Below are positions 1-11,634 of a DNA stretch of 64,000 nt, piece by piece. Source of the DNA: Mikania micrantha (Eukaryota > Streptophyta > Magnoliopsida > Asterales > Asteraceae); NCBI GenBank assembly GCA_009363875.1, contig CM018680.1, positions 65,259,279-65,323,278 of the forward strand, in the 5' to 3' direction. Position 1 is the stretch's first letter. Every line of letters begins with the position of its first letter. Below the pieces are notes generated by a model. It was not told the DNA's origin. It worked only from the letters and a program-made list of their open reading frames with translations, and ran no database searches. Both the position numbers and the translations under genes were made by a program.

Positions 1-2122
1 TTTTAAACTTATTAAGTTACAATAAATGATGTTTTCTAAACTTTTAATCTAAAATGGAATAAATCAATAACATTTTAATTAAAGACTTGTGAAGAACAAT
101 CTTGAGGTACGGTTATTAACGGGTAATAAGTTAATTTAGATAGAAATAATCTTAGAAACACATTAGTAATCTAGGACACGTAGTTGCACACCGAGACCAA
201 ACCCTAGATACGACAACTACCGTATATACTTATTGTATTCGAATTCTCTTAAAACAACTCAGGAACCGAAGATACATAGGCTACAACAACGAGCGCGCAT
301 TTTGTGGTAATTCATTACAAAGCAACACAGGTGAGTTCATTGCCCCTTTTCTAAACATTTTTATTTAAATTGTTTACTTAAATGCTTTTATTCATTATAT
401 GTTATATCTTTATGCTTGTTGGTACTCCTAGACTCCTATCTAGGTAATTACTATGCAGAACGAATAATCAATTTAATTAAATTACTCTTAGGAGTAATAC
501 TCTAATTCTAAACTCTAAACAAACCCTTAGTCCATCAAGTTCAAATTCAAGAATCTAAATTCAAAGTGAAATCAAAGGAACTAAAGCTAAAGGTCATGTT
601 CAAAGAAACCTAATTCAGTGTGTGATCTGAAAACAAGGGATCCTCATTAAGAATCAATTATCATTGTGAATCATGGGAATTCTAAAGATCAAATCAAGAG
701 ACTCAAGGAATCATAAATCATAAATGTGTGTGAATCATTGAAATAATGAAATCATTACAACCTAATGAAATCATTAATACTTGAGTTAAGGTGGATGTCA
801 GTTGTACAGAAATCAAGACCACGTGTAACACACATAAAGTCCCGGCATAAATAGTAGACTCTTGAAGTCAAGCTATATGGGCAATAACGTGAACTATCAA
901 ATGAAATCAAAATCAAGAGAATCAAAGAGATCATGAATCCAAGGATATCCGTAATGTCCCGGCATGTACCGTAGACCATTGGGTCAAGCTGATATGGGCA
1001 TTATTAAAATCCCGGCATGCTCAGGTAGGCTCCTGGTGAGTCCTGCCTGATATGGGTCACGTGTGAGAGGGTACAACTTGGACAACCACCAACAACTAAG
1101 TCTAATTGATTGAGTCACATAAGGCCCAATCATCATGTCTTAGTTGTAATTAAATGATTAGTTATTAATTTAGCTAACCATTTAAATCTTATGTTTCTAC
1201 AAATCGTTTTGGAAAATCAGAGTACTTCAAATTGTGGAAATCAAGCTTTTAACATAGAAATGGGTGTAGGTAAGAATGCTTAATTATCATTAATATCAAT
1301 GTCCTATGTGGCTTAGTATGTGGTGGGATGGCGTCTGGGCGGGTCGTAGGCTTGACTCAGGGGTATGCCCTATATATAAGCATACCGAGCTGGATGATAC
1401 AGGTGATGTTAATGAGGTTAAGTTTGTTACCGAAGAGGTTATCAATGTTATCATGTGTGTTTTAAACTGTTAAACAAAGTGTTTTAGATCTCGGATGATC
1501 ATAGAGGGGAATGGTGGGTAAAATGCTTAATTGTTATTAATATCAATGTCCTATGTGGCTTAGTATGTGGTGGGATGGCGTCTGGGCGGGTCGTAGGCTC
1601 GACTCAGGGGTATGCCCTATACATAAGCATACCGAGTTGGATGATACAGGTGATGTTAATGAGGTTAAGGTTTTACCTAAAAGGGTTCACAAATCTATTT
1701 TCAATAACTAAACTACATGAACTCACCAACCATGTGTTGACTTGATCTTTTTGCATGACTTCTCAGGTGACGAACATGTCAGTTAAGAAGTCATTACTTT
1801 TGGACTAGGACTTCAGATAGAAGACTTAGTATTTTTGGACCTGCATTTCTTTGAACATCATTATACAATATATTTTGTATATCTTGTGCAGATACAAGAT
1901 TGAAAATTTATGATGTTGATGGTAGATTTACATTGTTAAATTATAAACTTAACTGATGTAATTTAACTTTGTAATTCTATTTTATTTAGCAAGTTTCTCA
2001 GTTATATATCATGTGCAATTTAAACAATCTGATCATTTCGATTATCACTCATGATATCGCGCCCCGGGAACCTTCCGCCCGACGGGGACTCCGATCCAAC
2101 CCCGTCGGCTCGGGGTGTGACA
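1..2122 (-). mobile_element. Long Gypsy-type LTR, partial (minus orientation)
   Basis: The right edge at 2122 reads, on the minus strand, TGTCACACCCCGAGCC. The next 60 bases match the start of the complete LTR at 31667-35426 closely (CCGTCGGGCGGAAGGTTCC is shared). Further in, both carry similar text around a GACATGTTC..CACCTGAG block and a GGTTGGTGAGTTCAT block, so they are one LTR family. The 31667 copy is 3760 bp, so this copy should run past the left end of the window. It holds no credible ORF. It cuts the env-like ORF of the SIRE-like element to its right. The lineage is not determinable from an LTR alone; a length over 3 kb suits plant chromoviruses. The left target duplication is outside the window. 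Confidence 0.75.
1275..1669. repeat. 148-bp direct repeat, two copies 247 bp apart
   Basis: Positions 1275-1422 and 1522-1669 are nearly identical, from AATGCTTAATT to GATGTTAATGAGGTTAAG. They differ at only a few bases. A 99-bp spacer separates them. The repeat lies inside the LTR at 1-2122 and probably arose by unequal exchange or slippage. Upstream (about 835-1065) a looser motif, CCCGGCAT followed by a GTAG/TAGGCTC and ATATGGGC text, recurs three times. Confidence 0.85.
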
Positions 2123-2896
2123 GGTTCAGCAGCTGTGGGTTGAACAGAGCTGTCACCTTCAGGAGCAGGTGGCTCCATGGACAGAAGCAGAGGAGTGAAA
2201 GTTCAAGAGAACTGTGCACTCGGCTTCTTCAGTTGTACAAAAACCTTCGCAAGTACCGAAGGGACCTTATAAATGTTCCCAGTCAGTGAGTGTAAAGATG
2301 CTAACTCACCGTTAAAGATTTGTTGCAAAAATCTGAGATACATACAAAATTTCTTTGGGGATACGACGTTGTCCGCCAAGTTATTAAAGATAAAAGATGA
2401 AAAATTAAACAGTTGATTGGAAATCAGTCCGTGAATAGCCGAAGCCAAGTCAGACGGAATTTGATCCCAACCACAAGTTTTATTTTAAAGACAATGTAAA
2501 AACACATGTAGGAGATACTTGTAATTATAGGACACTCTTCCTTTCAAATAGGTAGTTGAAGGGAGAGGACCTTCGTATCTCATTGATCGAAAGCTCATTG
2601 CTACCTCATCCCATGTGAAAAAAAGCACTGCCTGTAGCATCATTAAGATTAAGATGTCTATAGATAGTTTCCACAGAAATGGAAATAGGATGAGCATCAA
2701 TGGTAGCAGAAAGACGTCTACCAGTTGGAGAGTCAAGAACAAAACACGAACCCCAAAATTGCTAGTGAAGAGACTCATACACCACTGGGTTAATGGTTAA
2801 AGCAGTAAAGTACCTACTCCGACGAAGAAACGAGATGATCGGAGCAGATAGTTCGGCAGTTAGGTTGTGTGCAGGTTTGAATGCAAAGAGAGCCAT
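2123..2896 (-). pseudogene. Env-like ORF of SIRE-like element, N-terminal part only
   Basis: The minus-strand start codon is at 2896 and the product begins MALFAFKPAHN. Scattered frames then match, almost residue for residue, the open copy at 35767 (for example FRSMRYEGPLPSTTYLKGRV near 2550-2600). At least two frameshifts separate the 2485-2778 and 2203-2448 frames. The ORF stops at 2123, where the neighbouring LTR begins, about 250 residues in. No signal peptide or clear membrane segment is visible in this part. The protein is unrecognised beyond its position after pol. Confidence 0.7.
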
Positions 2897-3427
2897 TATT
2901 GAGATGAACGGTTAGGGTTTAGTTCAAGAAGAAATTGTCAAGTGTCGAAGAAATAAGTGAGAATTTGAATGGGAGGAAGACCTTTTATACCTTCGAATGT
3001 CAGCATTTAATATAACGATACATTAAATATTTGAGATCCGGAAGCACAGAAGAAAACGGTCTTCAGTGACAGCTGTGTATCACAACGAACCTCAGAAGAT
3101 GAGAGAGATTCTTCCGAGAAAACACCAAAAAATTTGTCGTGTGTAGTATCGAAAGAGAATTAATCTGTGCAAGAAAGAGATGTATGCCTCAGAAGACATG
3201 AGCTTCTGATAATTTTTCAAAAGAAAATGTATTCGGAAGCAAAGGATTTATATGGGAAGATAAATACTTTCATAAGAATAAATATCTTAAGAAGTGTGAC
3301 TTGTTCTGAATAAAGGATTAAATAACACGTCGGAAGACTTAACATTTCTTCTGATGAGTAAATACTACTCAGAAGATAAGTTAAGTTTATCTTCCAAAGG
3401 ATCATTTAAGCCTTGACATAATTACAT
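2897..3427 (-). other. Spacer between pol and env-like ORF
   Basis: No coding signal. The stretch is rich in variants of the near-palindrome CTTCCGAAG / CTTCGGAAG, as is the matching spacer (31473-31666 plus 35432-35766) of the second SIRE-like element. Confidence 0.5.
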
Positions 3428-3932
3428 TTACTCAAAATTGATCATACCAATAACTGTGATTAAGTACTTGAACCTTCCCTCATCAAAATCCTTGGTGAAG
3501 AGATCAGCCAAGTTGTGTCCTGTATCAACTTTGACTAAATGAATTAGCTTCTTTTCTGCACAATCTCTGATGAAATGGTATCTGATGTCAATGTGCTTGG
3601 TCTTGGAATGTTTGACTGGAATATTGGTTATGGAAATTGCACTGGAATTGTCAATCTGGATGGGAATATTAGACAACTCTACTCCATAATCTTTCATTTG
3701 ATTTTGAATCCAGAGTACTTGTGCACAACAACTGGAGGCAGCGATGTATTCAACTTCTGCAGTAGAATTTGAGACACATGTTTGCTTCTTACATTGCCAT
3801 GACACGATTTTGGATCCAAGGAACTGGCATCCTCCAGATGTAGACTTCTTACTGATGTTGCAACCTCCATAATCACTATCAGTGTAGGCCATGAACTGAA
3901 AGTCGGCATTCCTAGGATACCAAAATCCTAAC
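3428..3932 (-). pseudogene. Copia RNase H domain, 3' end of pol
   Basis: The 154-residue open frame 3892-3428 begins MAYTDSDYGGC and ends GMINFE before a stop. Typical Copia RNase H text is present: the DSDYGG acid motif, STAEVEYIAASSC, SKTKHIDIRYHF and an HNLADLFTKDF tail. The 5' side is interrupted at 3933 by element A; the upstream pol continues at 7107. The longer reading, FGYPRNADFQFMAYTDSD, crosses a frame break near 3900. Confidence 0.85.
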
Positions 3933-4502
3933 TGTAAAAACGGTTACGGAATAGGACCTACCCGATTTGTGAAGATTAACCATTTCTGAACAAAGAAAAG
4001 TCTTGAAGATGGGTGAAGAACATAAACAAGAATATGAGATGTAATGTAAACTGATGAACAAACAGATGATTTATAACAATAGTAGTTCAATAATTCAACA
4101 AGATTACATTACCTACCCCTCTCATGCTCTCAAACTCTATGGATAAAGAATCCATGGAGTTCATGGGGGAGAGCTCTCTTAGGATTACATTGAAGCACAC
4201 CCTCACACACTCTCTTGTTTGTATTGCTCCTCTACAAAATGAGAATAATCTCTATTTATAGTGTCACATGACCTAAAACCCTAAAAACAACAAATACAAC
4301 CAAATGATAATAAATAATAAATTAAGCTCTATCATTTGTTGTGGTCTTCGGGTCTTTTGGTCATCAAGTGTCTTCGTAATCTTGAGTCTTTAGTGGCTCG
4401 TGCGGTGACTCGTTGCTCCCTAATCAACAAATACATAATACTTCTTGTTTACATTCCATCTATCCAAATTAACCGTTGGTCTTGACTTTTCTAGACCCAA
4501 CA
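3933..4502 (-). repeat. Element A 3' LTR
   Basis: 570 bp. It carries the LTR hairpin at 4133-4161 with one arm mismatch (AACTCTATGGAT against ATCCATGGAGTT). It is bounded on its inner side by the purine-rich tract complement at 4503-4516. Confidence 0.9.
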
Positions 4503-5259
4503 GTCTCCCCCTATTTGGTTAGATGAATGTAAGCCAATGCAGATGTATGATGAAACAAATATGAATAATAAGAATGAACTTGTGTAGATGCAATTCATAT
4601 TTCTTTGACAAGCAACAAATTGTGAAACTATCTTTATTCCACTTATCAAACCCAAAACAATCTTCTTGAAGTTCCATGTCTTTCATTTATCTTCTTCCCC
4701 TCTAATAAAGCTCCCCCTACGATTAGCAATCTTAATCTTCAATCCCAACCCAAAAGATATCCGAATATAGGGTGTCAGTCCAAGTATAGGAAACCCAGCC
4801 TTCCTTGTAATGAACATGTGACAAATAAAGGTTTAAAGGTGAATGTAAACCATATCCCAACAATTTGATTCTTGAGAGTCTTCAAAGTAGAAACAAGAAA
4901 TCTTCACATCAATGAAACCTAAGTCTTCACTGATAAACCACTGATGATAACACACTTGCCATCATTTTAATCCATCAATCTCCCCCTACTGATGATATAG
5001 ATAACTGACGTGTGAAGACCCTCCATGTCTTTAAAAACAAGTAGTGTTCTTCGGAAGCAATCATTGCTAACCGGCATTGTGTCCCATGCTGCAGATCTGG
5101 AACACCAATTGGACTTACAGAATAGACATCATTAACTCATTTTGATTTTCTGATGATGTATAAGTTTCAGCTCTATCATGCCAAGGAGTAAAGTACTTCC
5201 AATGATGTGACCAACCGAGTGAACCAAATGCTGATGTGTTTCAAAAGTGATGTCATATC

Positions 5260-5820
5260 TTATCAATTTCTAAAGTGTTGATTTGAGGATGCATTAGCGC
5301 TTGGACATCACATAAATAAACACTTAAGAAGTAGACATTGCATATCAAGAAACGATATCACTTATGAAACATTTTTTTAATTTCAAGTGCTAATTTGTAG
5401 ATGCATTAGAACTTGGACATCACAAATGAGCACTTAGAAAGTTAACATCTTGTCATACCAAATGAGGGAACCAAAGTCAAATGTGTTTCAGAAGTAAAAT
5501 CATATGTTGTCAAATTCTAAAGTGTTGATTTGAAGATGCATTAGCACTTGGACATCATCCAAATTAACACTTAGAAAGAATACATTACATATCAAGAGAT
5601 GATGTTACTTAAGAAATATTTGGTTAACTTCATAAGTACCGATTTATAGATGCATTAGCACTTGGACATCATAGATAAGCACTTAAGAAGCTAACCTCCT
5701 TTTATACCAAAAACTTTGCTTCTTTAATAAATTTAGTTAACTTCAGAAGTATTAATTTGTAGATGCATTAGAACTTGGACATCACAAATTAACACTTAAG
5801 AAACTAACTTCCTTACATAC
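5260..5820 (-). repeat. About 115-bp tandem repeat inside element A, five units
   Basis: The phrase GATGCATTAG(A/C)(A/G)CTTGGACATCAC recurs near 5290, 5405, 5535, 5650 and 5765. Each is followed by an AACACTTA(A/G) block and a AA(C)TTC(A)..AAGT block. Units differ by substitutions, so the array is not recent. Element B has only about two such units (53580-53790). Confidence 0.8.
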
Positions 5821-5904
5821 CAATAATACCTCTACTCTTTGGAAGTAACTCTCGGAAGCAATAGTAACTCAATTTCAAAAAAAAAATTTCACTCATCAGA
5901 AGGA

Positions 5905-6130
5905 GATGTCTTCAGAAGATGCTTCGGAAGCAATTTCTAATAGGAAGCAAATTATGCTTAGGAAGCAACTTATGCTTAGGAAGCAATTTTTATGCTTCGG
6001 AAGCAAATTGTGCTTCGGAAGCAAATTGTGCTTAGGAAGCAATTTTTCCAATAGGAAGCAACTTGTTCTCAGGAAGCAATTTCCAATCAGAAGCAGTAAC
6101 CATAGGAAGCAATAGCCATCGAAAGCTTGT
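5905..6130. repeat. GCTTCGGAAGCAA-type short repeats
   Basis: A run of about ten 15-20 bp units built on GGAAGCAA(A/T)TT, often TGCTTCGGAAGCAAATTGTG. The unit is close to self-complementary. It produces the low-complexity frame seen on both strands, so I do not call a protein here. Confidence 0.75.
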
Positions 6131-6549
6131 AATTTTAAAGAATATCAATAATAGGCTTCCGAAAACCAATCCACTAAAACCTTCTGAAAACCCTAAATTC
6201 AAGAACGCAGCCGTCATCATTATGTTCTTTTCTGAAACAAACCCAGCTGCCCTAAAAATTTTTAGCTGCCTCCATTTTTATCAAACGAACAAAAATTTGA
6301 TTATACATGAGATGACGAATCAGATTTGGGTGGGGTTTTGACATATATTAGGGAGAGTCAAAACCCACTTGTGTTTACCATATTTAAACACAAAAATATA
6401 ACCCAAATAAATTGAAGAACACAGAACCCAGAACAAGAACACCTTCAAAGAACTTTCATAAAATATTCACAAAATCAGGGTATTGAGCACAAGTTTGAGA
6501 CAATCAATGGTTAAACTGATAGTCTCGGGTACTTGGCTGTGATACCAAT

Positions 6550-7106
6550 TGTAAAAACGGTTGCGGAATAGGACCTACCCGATTTGTGAAGATTAACCAT
6601 TTCTGAACAGAGAAAAGTCTTGAAGATGGGTGAAGAACATAAACAAGAATATGAGATGTAATGTAAACTGATGAACAAACAGATGATTTATAACAATAGT
6701 AGTTCAATCTTTCAACAAGATTACATTACCTACCCTCTCATGCTCTCAAACTCCATGGATAAAGAATCCATGGAGTTCATGGGGGAGAGCTCTCTCAGGA
6801 TTACATTGAAGCACACCCTCACACACTCTCTTGTCTGTGTTGCTCCTCTACAAAATGAGTATAATCTCTATTTATAGTGTCACATGACCTAAAACCCTAA
6901 AAACAACAAATACAACCAAATGATAATAAATAATAAATTAAGCTGTGGCCTTCGGGTCTTTTGGTCATCAAGTGTCTTTGTAATCTTGAGTCTTTAGTGG
7001 CTCGTGTGGTGACTCGTTGCTCCCTAATCAACAAATACATAATACTTCTTGTTTACATTCCATCTATCCAAATTAACCGTTGGTCTTGACTTTTCTAGAC
7101 CCAACA
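6550..7106 (-). repeat. Element A 5' LTR
   Basis: 557 bp. It contains a perfect inverted repeat at 6749-6760 and 6766-6777 (AACTCCATGGAT, loop AAAGA, ATCCATGGAGTT). The PBS complement GGCTGTGATACCAA lies just left of it (about 6535-6549). Confidence 0.9.
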
Positions 7107-7930
7107 CTAACTTTGGTGCTCCTTTGAGGTATCTGAAGATTCTTATCATAGCAAGCATATGTGAGCTTTTAGGATTTGCCTGAAACGTTGCACACAAGCA
7201 AGTTGCAAACATAATATCAGGCCTGCTTGCTGTGAGATACATCAAAGAACCAATCATTGCTTTATACTGGTGTTGATCAACATCCTCCCCTCAATATCAG
7301 GACCTAAAGATGTTGTTTTGGATATTGGAGTACCCAGAGCTTTACAGTCGGTGAAGCTAAATCTTACCAAAATACGTTATTGCTATGGGAGCATGTACAA
7401 TTAGTGCTGGGTTAGCCGAAAATCAAAGTTTATCAGAAAGAAATAGTGAGAATTCTTGATCTCTCTCAATATCTCTCTCAATTCTAAAATCCAGGACTTG
7501 AATTGCTTCACTTGCAATCCAAGAAAGAAAGTGAGTTCTTCCATTGAACTCATTTCAAATTTGGATTTCATTAGTGCTTCAAACTCCTTGCAGAGAGTTT
7601 CATCAGTTGAACCAAAAATAATATCATCAACATATATCTGGACAAGCATGATATGTTAATTGAATTTCTTGAAAAATAAATTTTTGTCGATAGTTCCCCT
7701 TTTGAAGTTGTTTGTCATCAGAAAAGAGGACAAAGTTTCATACCACTTTTCTAGGAGCATGATGTAGCCCATATAGAGCTTTATCAAGCTTGCAGACATG
7801 ATTAGGAAACTTAGGATCCTCAAATCCAGGTGGTCGACAAACATAAACTTCCTCATCAATCTTGCCATAGAGGAAGACACTCTTGACATAATCAATTCCC
7901 TCTTCTTGAGTGTATCCCTGCACCATTAAC
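7107..7930 (-). pseudogene. Copia reverse transcriptase, degenerate
   Basis: Minus-strand frames give, in order from 7926: VYVCRPPGFEDPKFPNHVCK, LDKALYGLHHAPRK, then from 7649 LVQIYVDDIIFGSTDE with YVDD at 7623-7634, and from 7257 MIGSLMYLTASRPDIMFATC. These are standard Copia RT blocks. After GLQVKQ (about 7490) the text turns foreign for about 130 bp (about 7355-7490) before pol resumes, replacing the KTPTGIFINQSKY region of the sister copy. The catalytic YVDD is intact but the frame is broken several times. Confidence 0.8.
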
Positions 7931-8566
7931 CTTGCTTTATTCTTTATGCATTGGACTTCTAGTTCTCACTCCATCTTCAACACTTCCAATGATGTTCTCA
8001 GCTGGATGAATATTATGAATGCGGGTTCTGGAAATCACATCCAGCTGTGAACTTAAATCCAAATTACTTGGCTCAAGGTTTGGAAGTACAACCTCAAGTT
8101 GGATTTCTGGCAGATCATGGTGACTCAGATGTTGGACTGGTATGGATTGATCTTCTCTGGGAAGGGAAGTTCCCAGAGAGTTTGGTTTCAACATGACATC
8201 CAACTTCTTCTTGATTCTGTGGAGCAGATGTAGAGTCACTTAAAGGAACATCCGAGAGGTGTTGGTTTTCTCAGACTGTGAAACATCATCATGTGTTGAA
8301 GTGGATTCTGCCAAGATTTGTCTTGAAGCTATTAGCAGTTCAACACGAAAGTCTTCTTCTCTTCTTTGCTTGGTGGAGTCCAAGGTAGTTATCTGTGGAT
8401 ATGGAACATACTCTTTCACAAGATTAAATGCAGATGTGAATTTATCAAGATCAAACAGCCAATCAGGACCTATTCCAGTTTTATTGATAGTATGCTCATT
8501 AAACTGAACATTTGCAGACTCTTCAATAATCCTGGAATCTTTGATGTATACTCTATATGCCTTAGC
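7931..8566 (-). pseudogene. Copia integrase-RT linker, degenerate
   Basis: Minus-strand text corresponds to the linker of the sister copy at 29390-29900: GPDWLFDLDKFTSAFNL near 8460, RREEDFRV near 8350, and an IHNIHPAENIIGSVEDG block near 8000. Stops interrupt it. No catalytic residues are expected here. Confidence 0.6.
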
Positions 8567-8971
8567 CTATGAAGAGTACCCAACAAAGTAGCCCTCTGCT
8601 AATTTCTTAGCAAACTTGGCTAAATGATCATTAGTATTCAAGATGGTGCATTGACATCCAAATGGTTTGAGAAATCCAATAAATGGTTTTCTCTTATGCC
8701 AAATTTCATAAGGAGTCATACCATGAGATTTAACTACCAATATTCTATTTTGAACATAACAAGCAGTGTTGACTGCTTCTGCCCAAAAAGTTATTGGAAG
8801 TTTGGCATCAGACCCTGTGATATAACCTCCTACCGGATCACTTCCAAATGCAACAGACCCTCCAAAGAATGGTTCATATTTGTGCAGATGAGTCTTGTTG
8901 CCTGCCATGTGCCTGAAACAGGCGCTGTCAACAATCCACAAGTTGCTTTTTGATTCCTGCTGTCCCTGCAC
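8567..8971 (-). pseudogene. Protease fused to integrase C-terminal part by internal deletion
   Basis: A 134-residue open frame. It opens with the Copia protease block LWIVDSACFRHMAGNKTH (active-site Asp in VDSA, where the sister has VDSG). It then passes directly from GGYITG into SDAKLPITFWAEAVNTACY, which belongs to the integrase C-terminal half, followed by TPYEIWHKRKP and GYFVGYSS. The pre-integrase zinc finger and the DDE core between these points are missing. The deletion kept the frame open. The sister copy continues normally after GGYITG as RGTITNGKVSFENVHYV. Confidence 0.8.
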
Positions 8972-9388
8972 ATGACCAGAAGTGAATTAGTTCCTGATGG
9001 GAACCCAAGCCCATGTGGTCTTGGGTTTTCCATTGGCATCATTATATACAAATTTATTTGATATCATCTTTCGTGGATCAGATGATGAGCAGCTGGTGGA
9101 GCAATTGGTTGAACTGTTAGTTCAGATTTCTCCTTCTTCTTCCAAATTTTCTTGACTTCTGGAACTGTTGGAGAAGTTTTCTTTCCCTGACTGCCATTTA
9201 AAGCAACTTTTGTGTTTTCTTCTGTTGGTTTGGACTTCATTTTGGGTTGGGGTTTTCCTTCTGACCATCTTTTTCCGGAATGCTGGGTGTCGAAAACTCC
9301 TTTGGCTTTTGCTTCCGATGGCTTCTTTTTCTGCTTGACTGATTTTCTTCTTTCTAGAGCAGATTGTTCTTTCTAGGAAACAGATGAC

Positions 9389-11634
9389 TTACTCTAACTT
9401 CCCTTTTTTACTTCCTCTTCCTTGTGGTCTTGAGTGAATTCTGCTTCTTGGATTATAGAAGCAGTCGGCAGCAAAATGGTTTGTTTCACCACACATCAGA
9501 CACACAGTCTGATCATTGAGAGATTGTTGAAGCTTCTCTCTTTTGAAGAAGGCTGAGCTATGGTTCACAGAACTTGATTGTTTGAAAGTTCCAACCAGAC
9601 TATTGGTTGGGTGGTTAACCTGAATCCCCAAAACACTGGCTTTTCTATCCTTTGATCTAGCCATTTTCGACTTGTCAGATGGACAAGTGACATAATCATC
9701 TGAAGATGTACTCCCGGTTTGAACATATTTAGCCTTCACAAAAGATGGTTTGTTTTTCCTATTTTTCTTTTGTTTAGAAACTGTTTTTAACATTTCAAAA
9801 TTTTTAGAAATGTCATCTTCAGATGTATGAGATGATTGAGTTGGGCTAGATTCAGGCGAATCATTTTCTTGTTGAATCTTGTGTATTTCCAAAAATTCAT
9901 CATACACAAGATTAATTTCTGGCTTACATCGAACCTCTACAATTGGAGTATAGGCAGAAGGAGGTTCCATTTTGTTATAACCCAAACCAGCCGCTCTTTT
10001 CTTTACCAGCTCAGCTGTATCACTCATTTTAAAGACTTTCTCATATTTTTCACCTTGACTCAAAAATTTGTCTCTATATGACTCAGCCAATACAAGTTTT
10101 GTCTTGGCAGTTGTTAATCGTTTCAAAAAATTGTTAATTTGACACTGTTTGTTAGTGTCTTCATGCTTTAAACTGGAAATGGTCTTTTCCAGTTCCTCAA
10201 TCTTTTCTTTATAATTTTTTCAGATTCAAAGAAATTAGCCTTAACAACTTGAAATGACTCGAGCTCATTACAGACTTGAGCATTAAACTGTTTATAAGCA
10301 TTTAACTTTTCTAAACATTCAGGAGTACACATATCTTCTGTTACCTTGAATGTAGAGGTTGAGTCATTGACCATCAGGATACTGTTGGAGATAGAAGCAT
10401 CCTTAGCTTGAAAACTCCAATCTGAAAAGTCGTGCTGCTCTGCAACATTGGCACTATTGGAGGAACTTGATGTTCTTTGGTGTAGCTGTCCAGATGTTGA
10501 TGGCTGAGAGCTTGTGGATTTACACTCTCTGGCAAAGTGCCCTAGCTGTTGACAATTGAAGCATTTGAGTTTGGACTTGTCTAGGCCAAACCCGGTTTTC
10601 ATGTTGTGCTTTTTAAACTGTCTACCAGTCCTTTGATAGAACTTCTTTGCCCTATAGGAAATCACGGCCATCTGGTAATTGATGTCCATCTCCTCAAGAT
10701 CATCAGCAGGAATGCCATCTAAATCTTCCTGGCACAGATGAAAATAGTTGGTTTCTTCAGCCATAAAAGCTTCTTGCTTGAAGTAAGCAGTGGAGTTGAT
10801 TTAGTGAATGGGTTTGAGTGGGAGGTAGATGGAGTTGGTGTTTTAGGAAAAGTGACAATGGGTGTGGAAGTAAAGTGGTAGATGGGTTGATAATTTTGGT
10901 ATGATGGATTATGGGTGGGTGCATATAGGGCTGCTGAACCTGAGGGTACAGAGGAAGGTGTAGGTTCCTGTGTATCAATTTCCATTTGGTATGCACTGAG
11001 TATACCAAATAGTTCTCTAAGCTTCAAAGTTCTCAGATTTTCTGTTCTTTGAATGGCAACAGAGTAGATGTTCCACAATTGTGGAAGTGATCTAAGAAAC
11101 TTTCTTATAACATCTTGGTTCTCCATCTTTACACCTGCAGCCACCAACTCATCAACTAAGTGGACATACCTTAGATATTGAGAAGCCATCTTCTCGTTGT
11201 TTTCTTGACAGGAGTTCTCAAACTTCTACTTCAAAATGTCTTTCTTGTTTTCCTTAACATCTTCGGATCCCTCATACATCTACTGCAGAGAGTTCCACAG
11301 CTCATGTGCAGATTTTCATTTCTTAAATACATGTATGATTGAGTTGGGAATCGCTATCTGGATCAGCCATAATGCCTTCGAATCCACCTCCATCTTCTTG
11401 TAATCTTCATCTGAGTACAAAGATGGATCTTTTGGCACAGGTGCTCCACCAGTGCCTGCAGCAGCAATAGTTGGGATGAACGATCCCTCCAGAACTGACT
11501 TCCAAAGTTTGAAGTCTTGGTTCCTGATAAAACCCTCCATCCTGACCTTCCATGTATCGTAATCGTCAGGGGTAAACATGGGAGGCTTATTGAGAGTACC
11601 ATTCTCAGTGGCATGCTTGCTGATTGTGGCCACT
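9389..11634 (-). pseudogene. SIRE-like gag with two zinc knuckles, degenerate
   Basis: Minus-strand pieces in order. 11634-11316: N-terminal gag (KPPMFTPDDYDTWKVRMEGF). 11189-10719: UBN2-like gag core (LRYVHLVDELVAAGVKMEN, FLRSLPQLWNIY). 10764-10168: CCHC knuckle LKCFNCQQLGHFARECK. 10126-9389: second knuckle CLMCGETNHFAADCFYNPRS. Gag forms the particle and binds RNA. At least three frame breaks. The start is fused almost directly to the LTR (PBS deleted), so no native start can be chosen. About 9052-9388 is a S/K-rich tail without clear domains. Confidence 0.8.

Larger units (their letters stand above)
3933..7106 (-). mobile_element. Element A: non-autonomous LTR retroelement, 3.17 kb
   Basis: LTRs lie at 3933-4502 (570 bp) and 6550-7106 (557 bp). 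Each runs, on the minus strand, from TGTTGGGTCTAG to CCGTTTTTACA. The flanking 5-bp target duplication CTAAC is perfect (3928-3932 and 7107-7111). Next to the right LTR lies the complement of a PBS like TTGGTATCACAGCC (initiator Met tRNA type). Next to the left LTR lies the complement of a polypurine tract, AATAGGGGGAGAC. So it is oriented minus. The 2.05-kb interior has no gag or pol, which makes it a non-autonomous (LARD/TRIM-like) element needing trans-acting proteins. The LTRs differ by a 13-bp indel and several substitutions, so it is older than element B (51951-55155). Confidence 0.92.

Noticed and set aside
2011..2289. 92-residue plus frame spanning the LTR edge.
   Set aside because: It crosses the LTR/env-like junction at 2122 and has no coding support.
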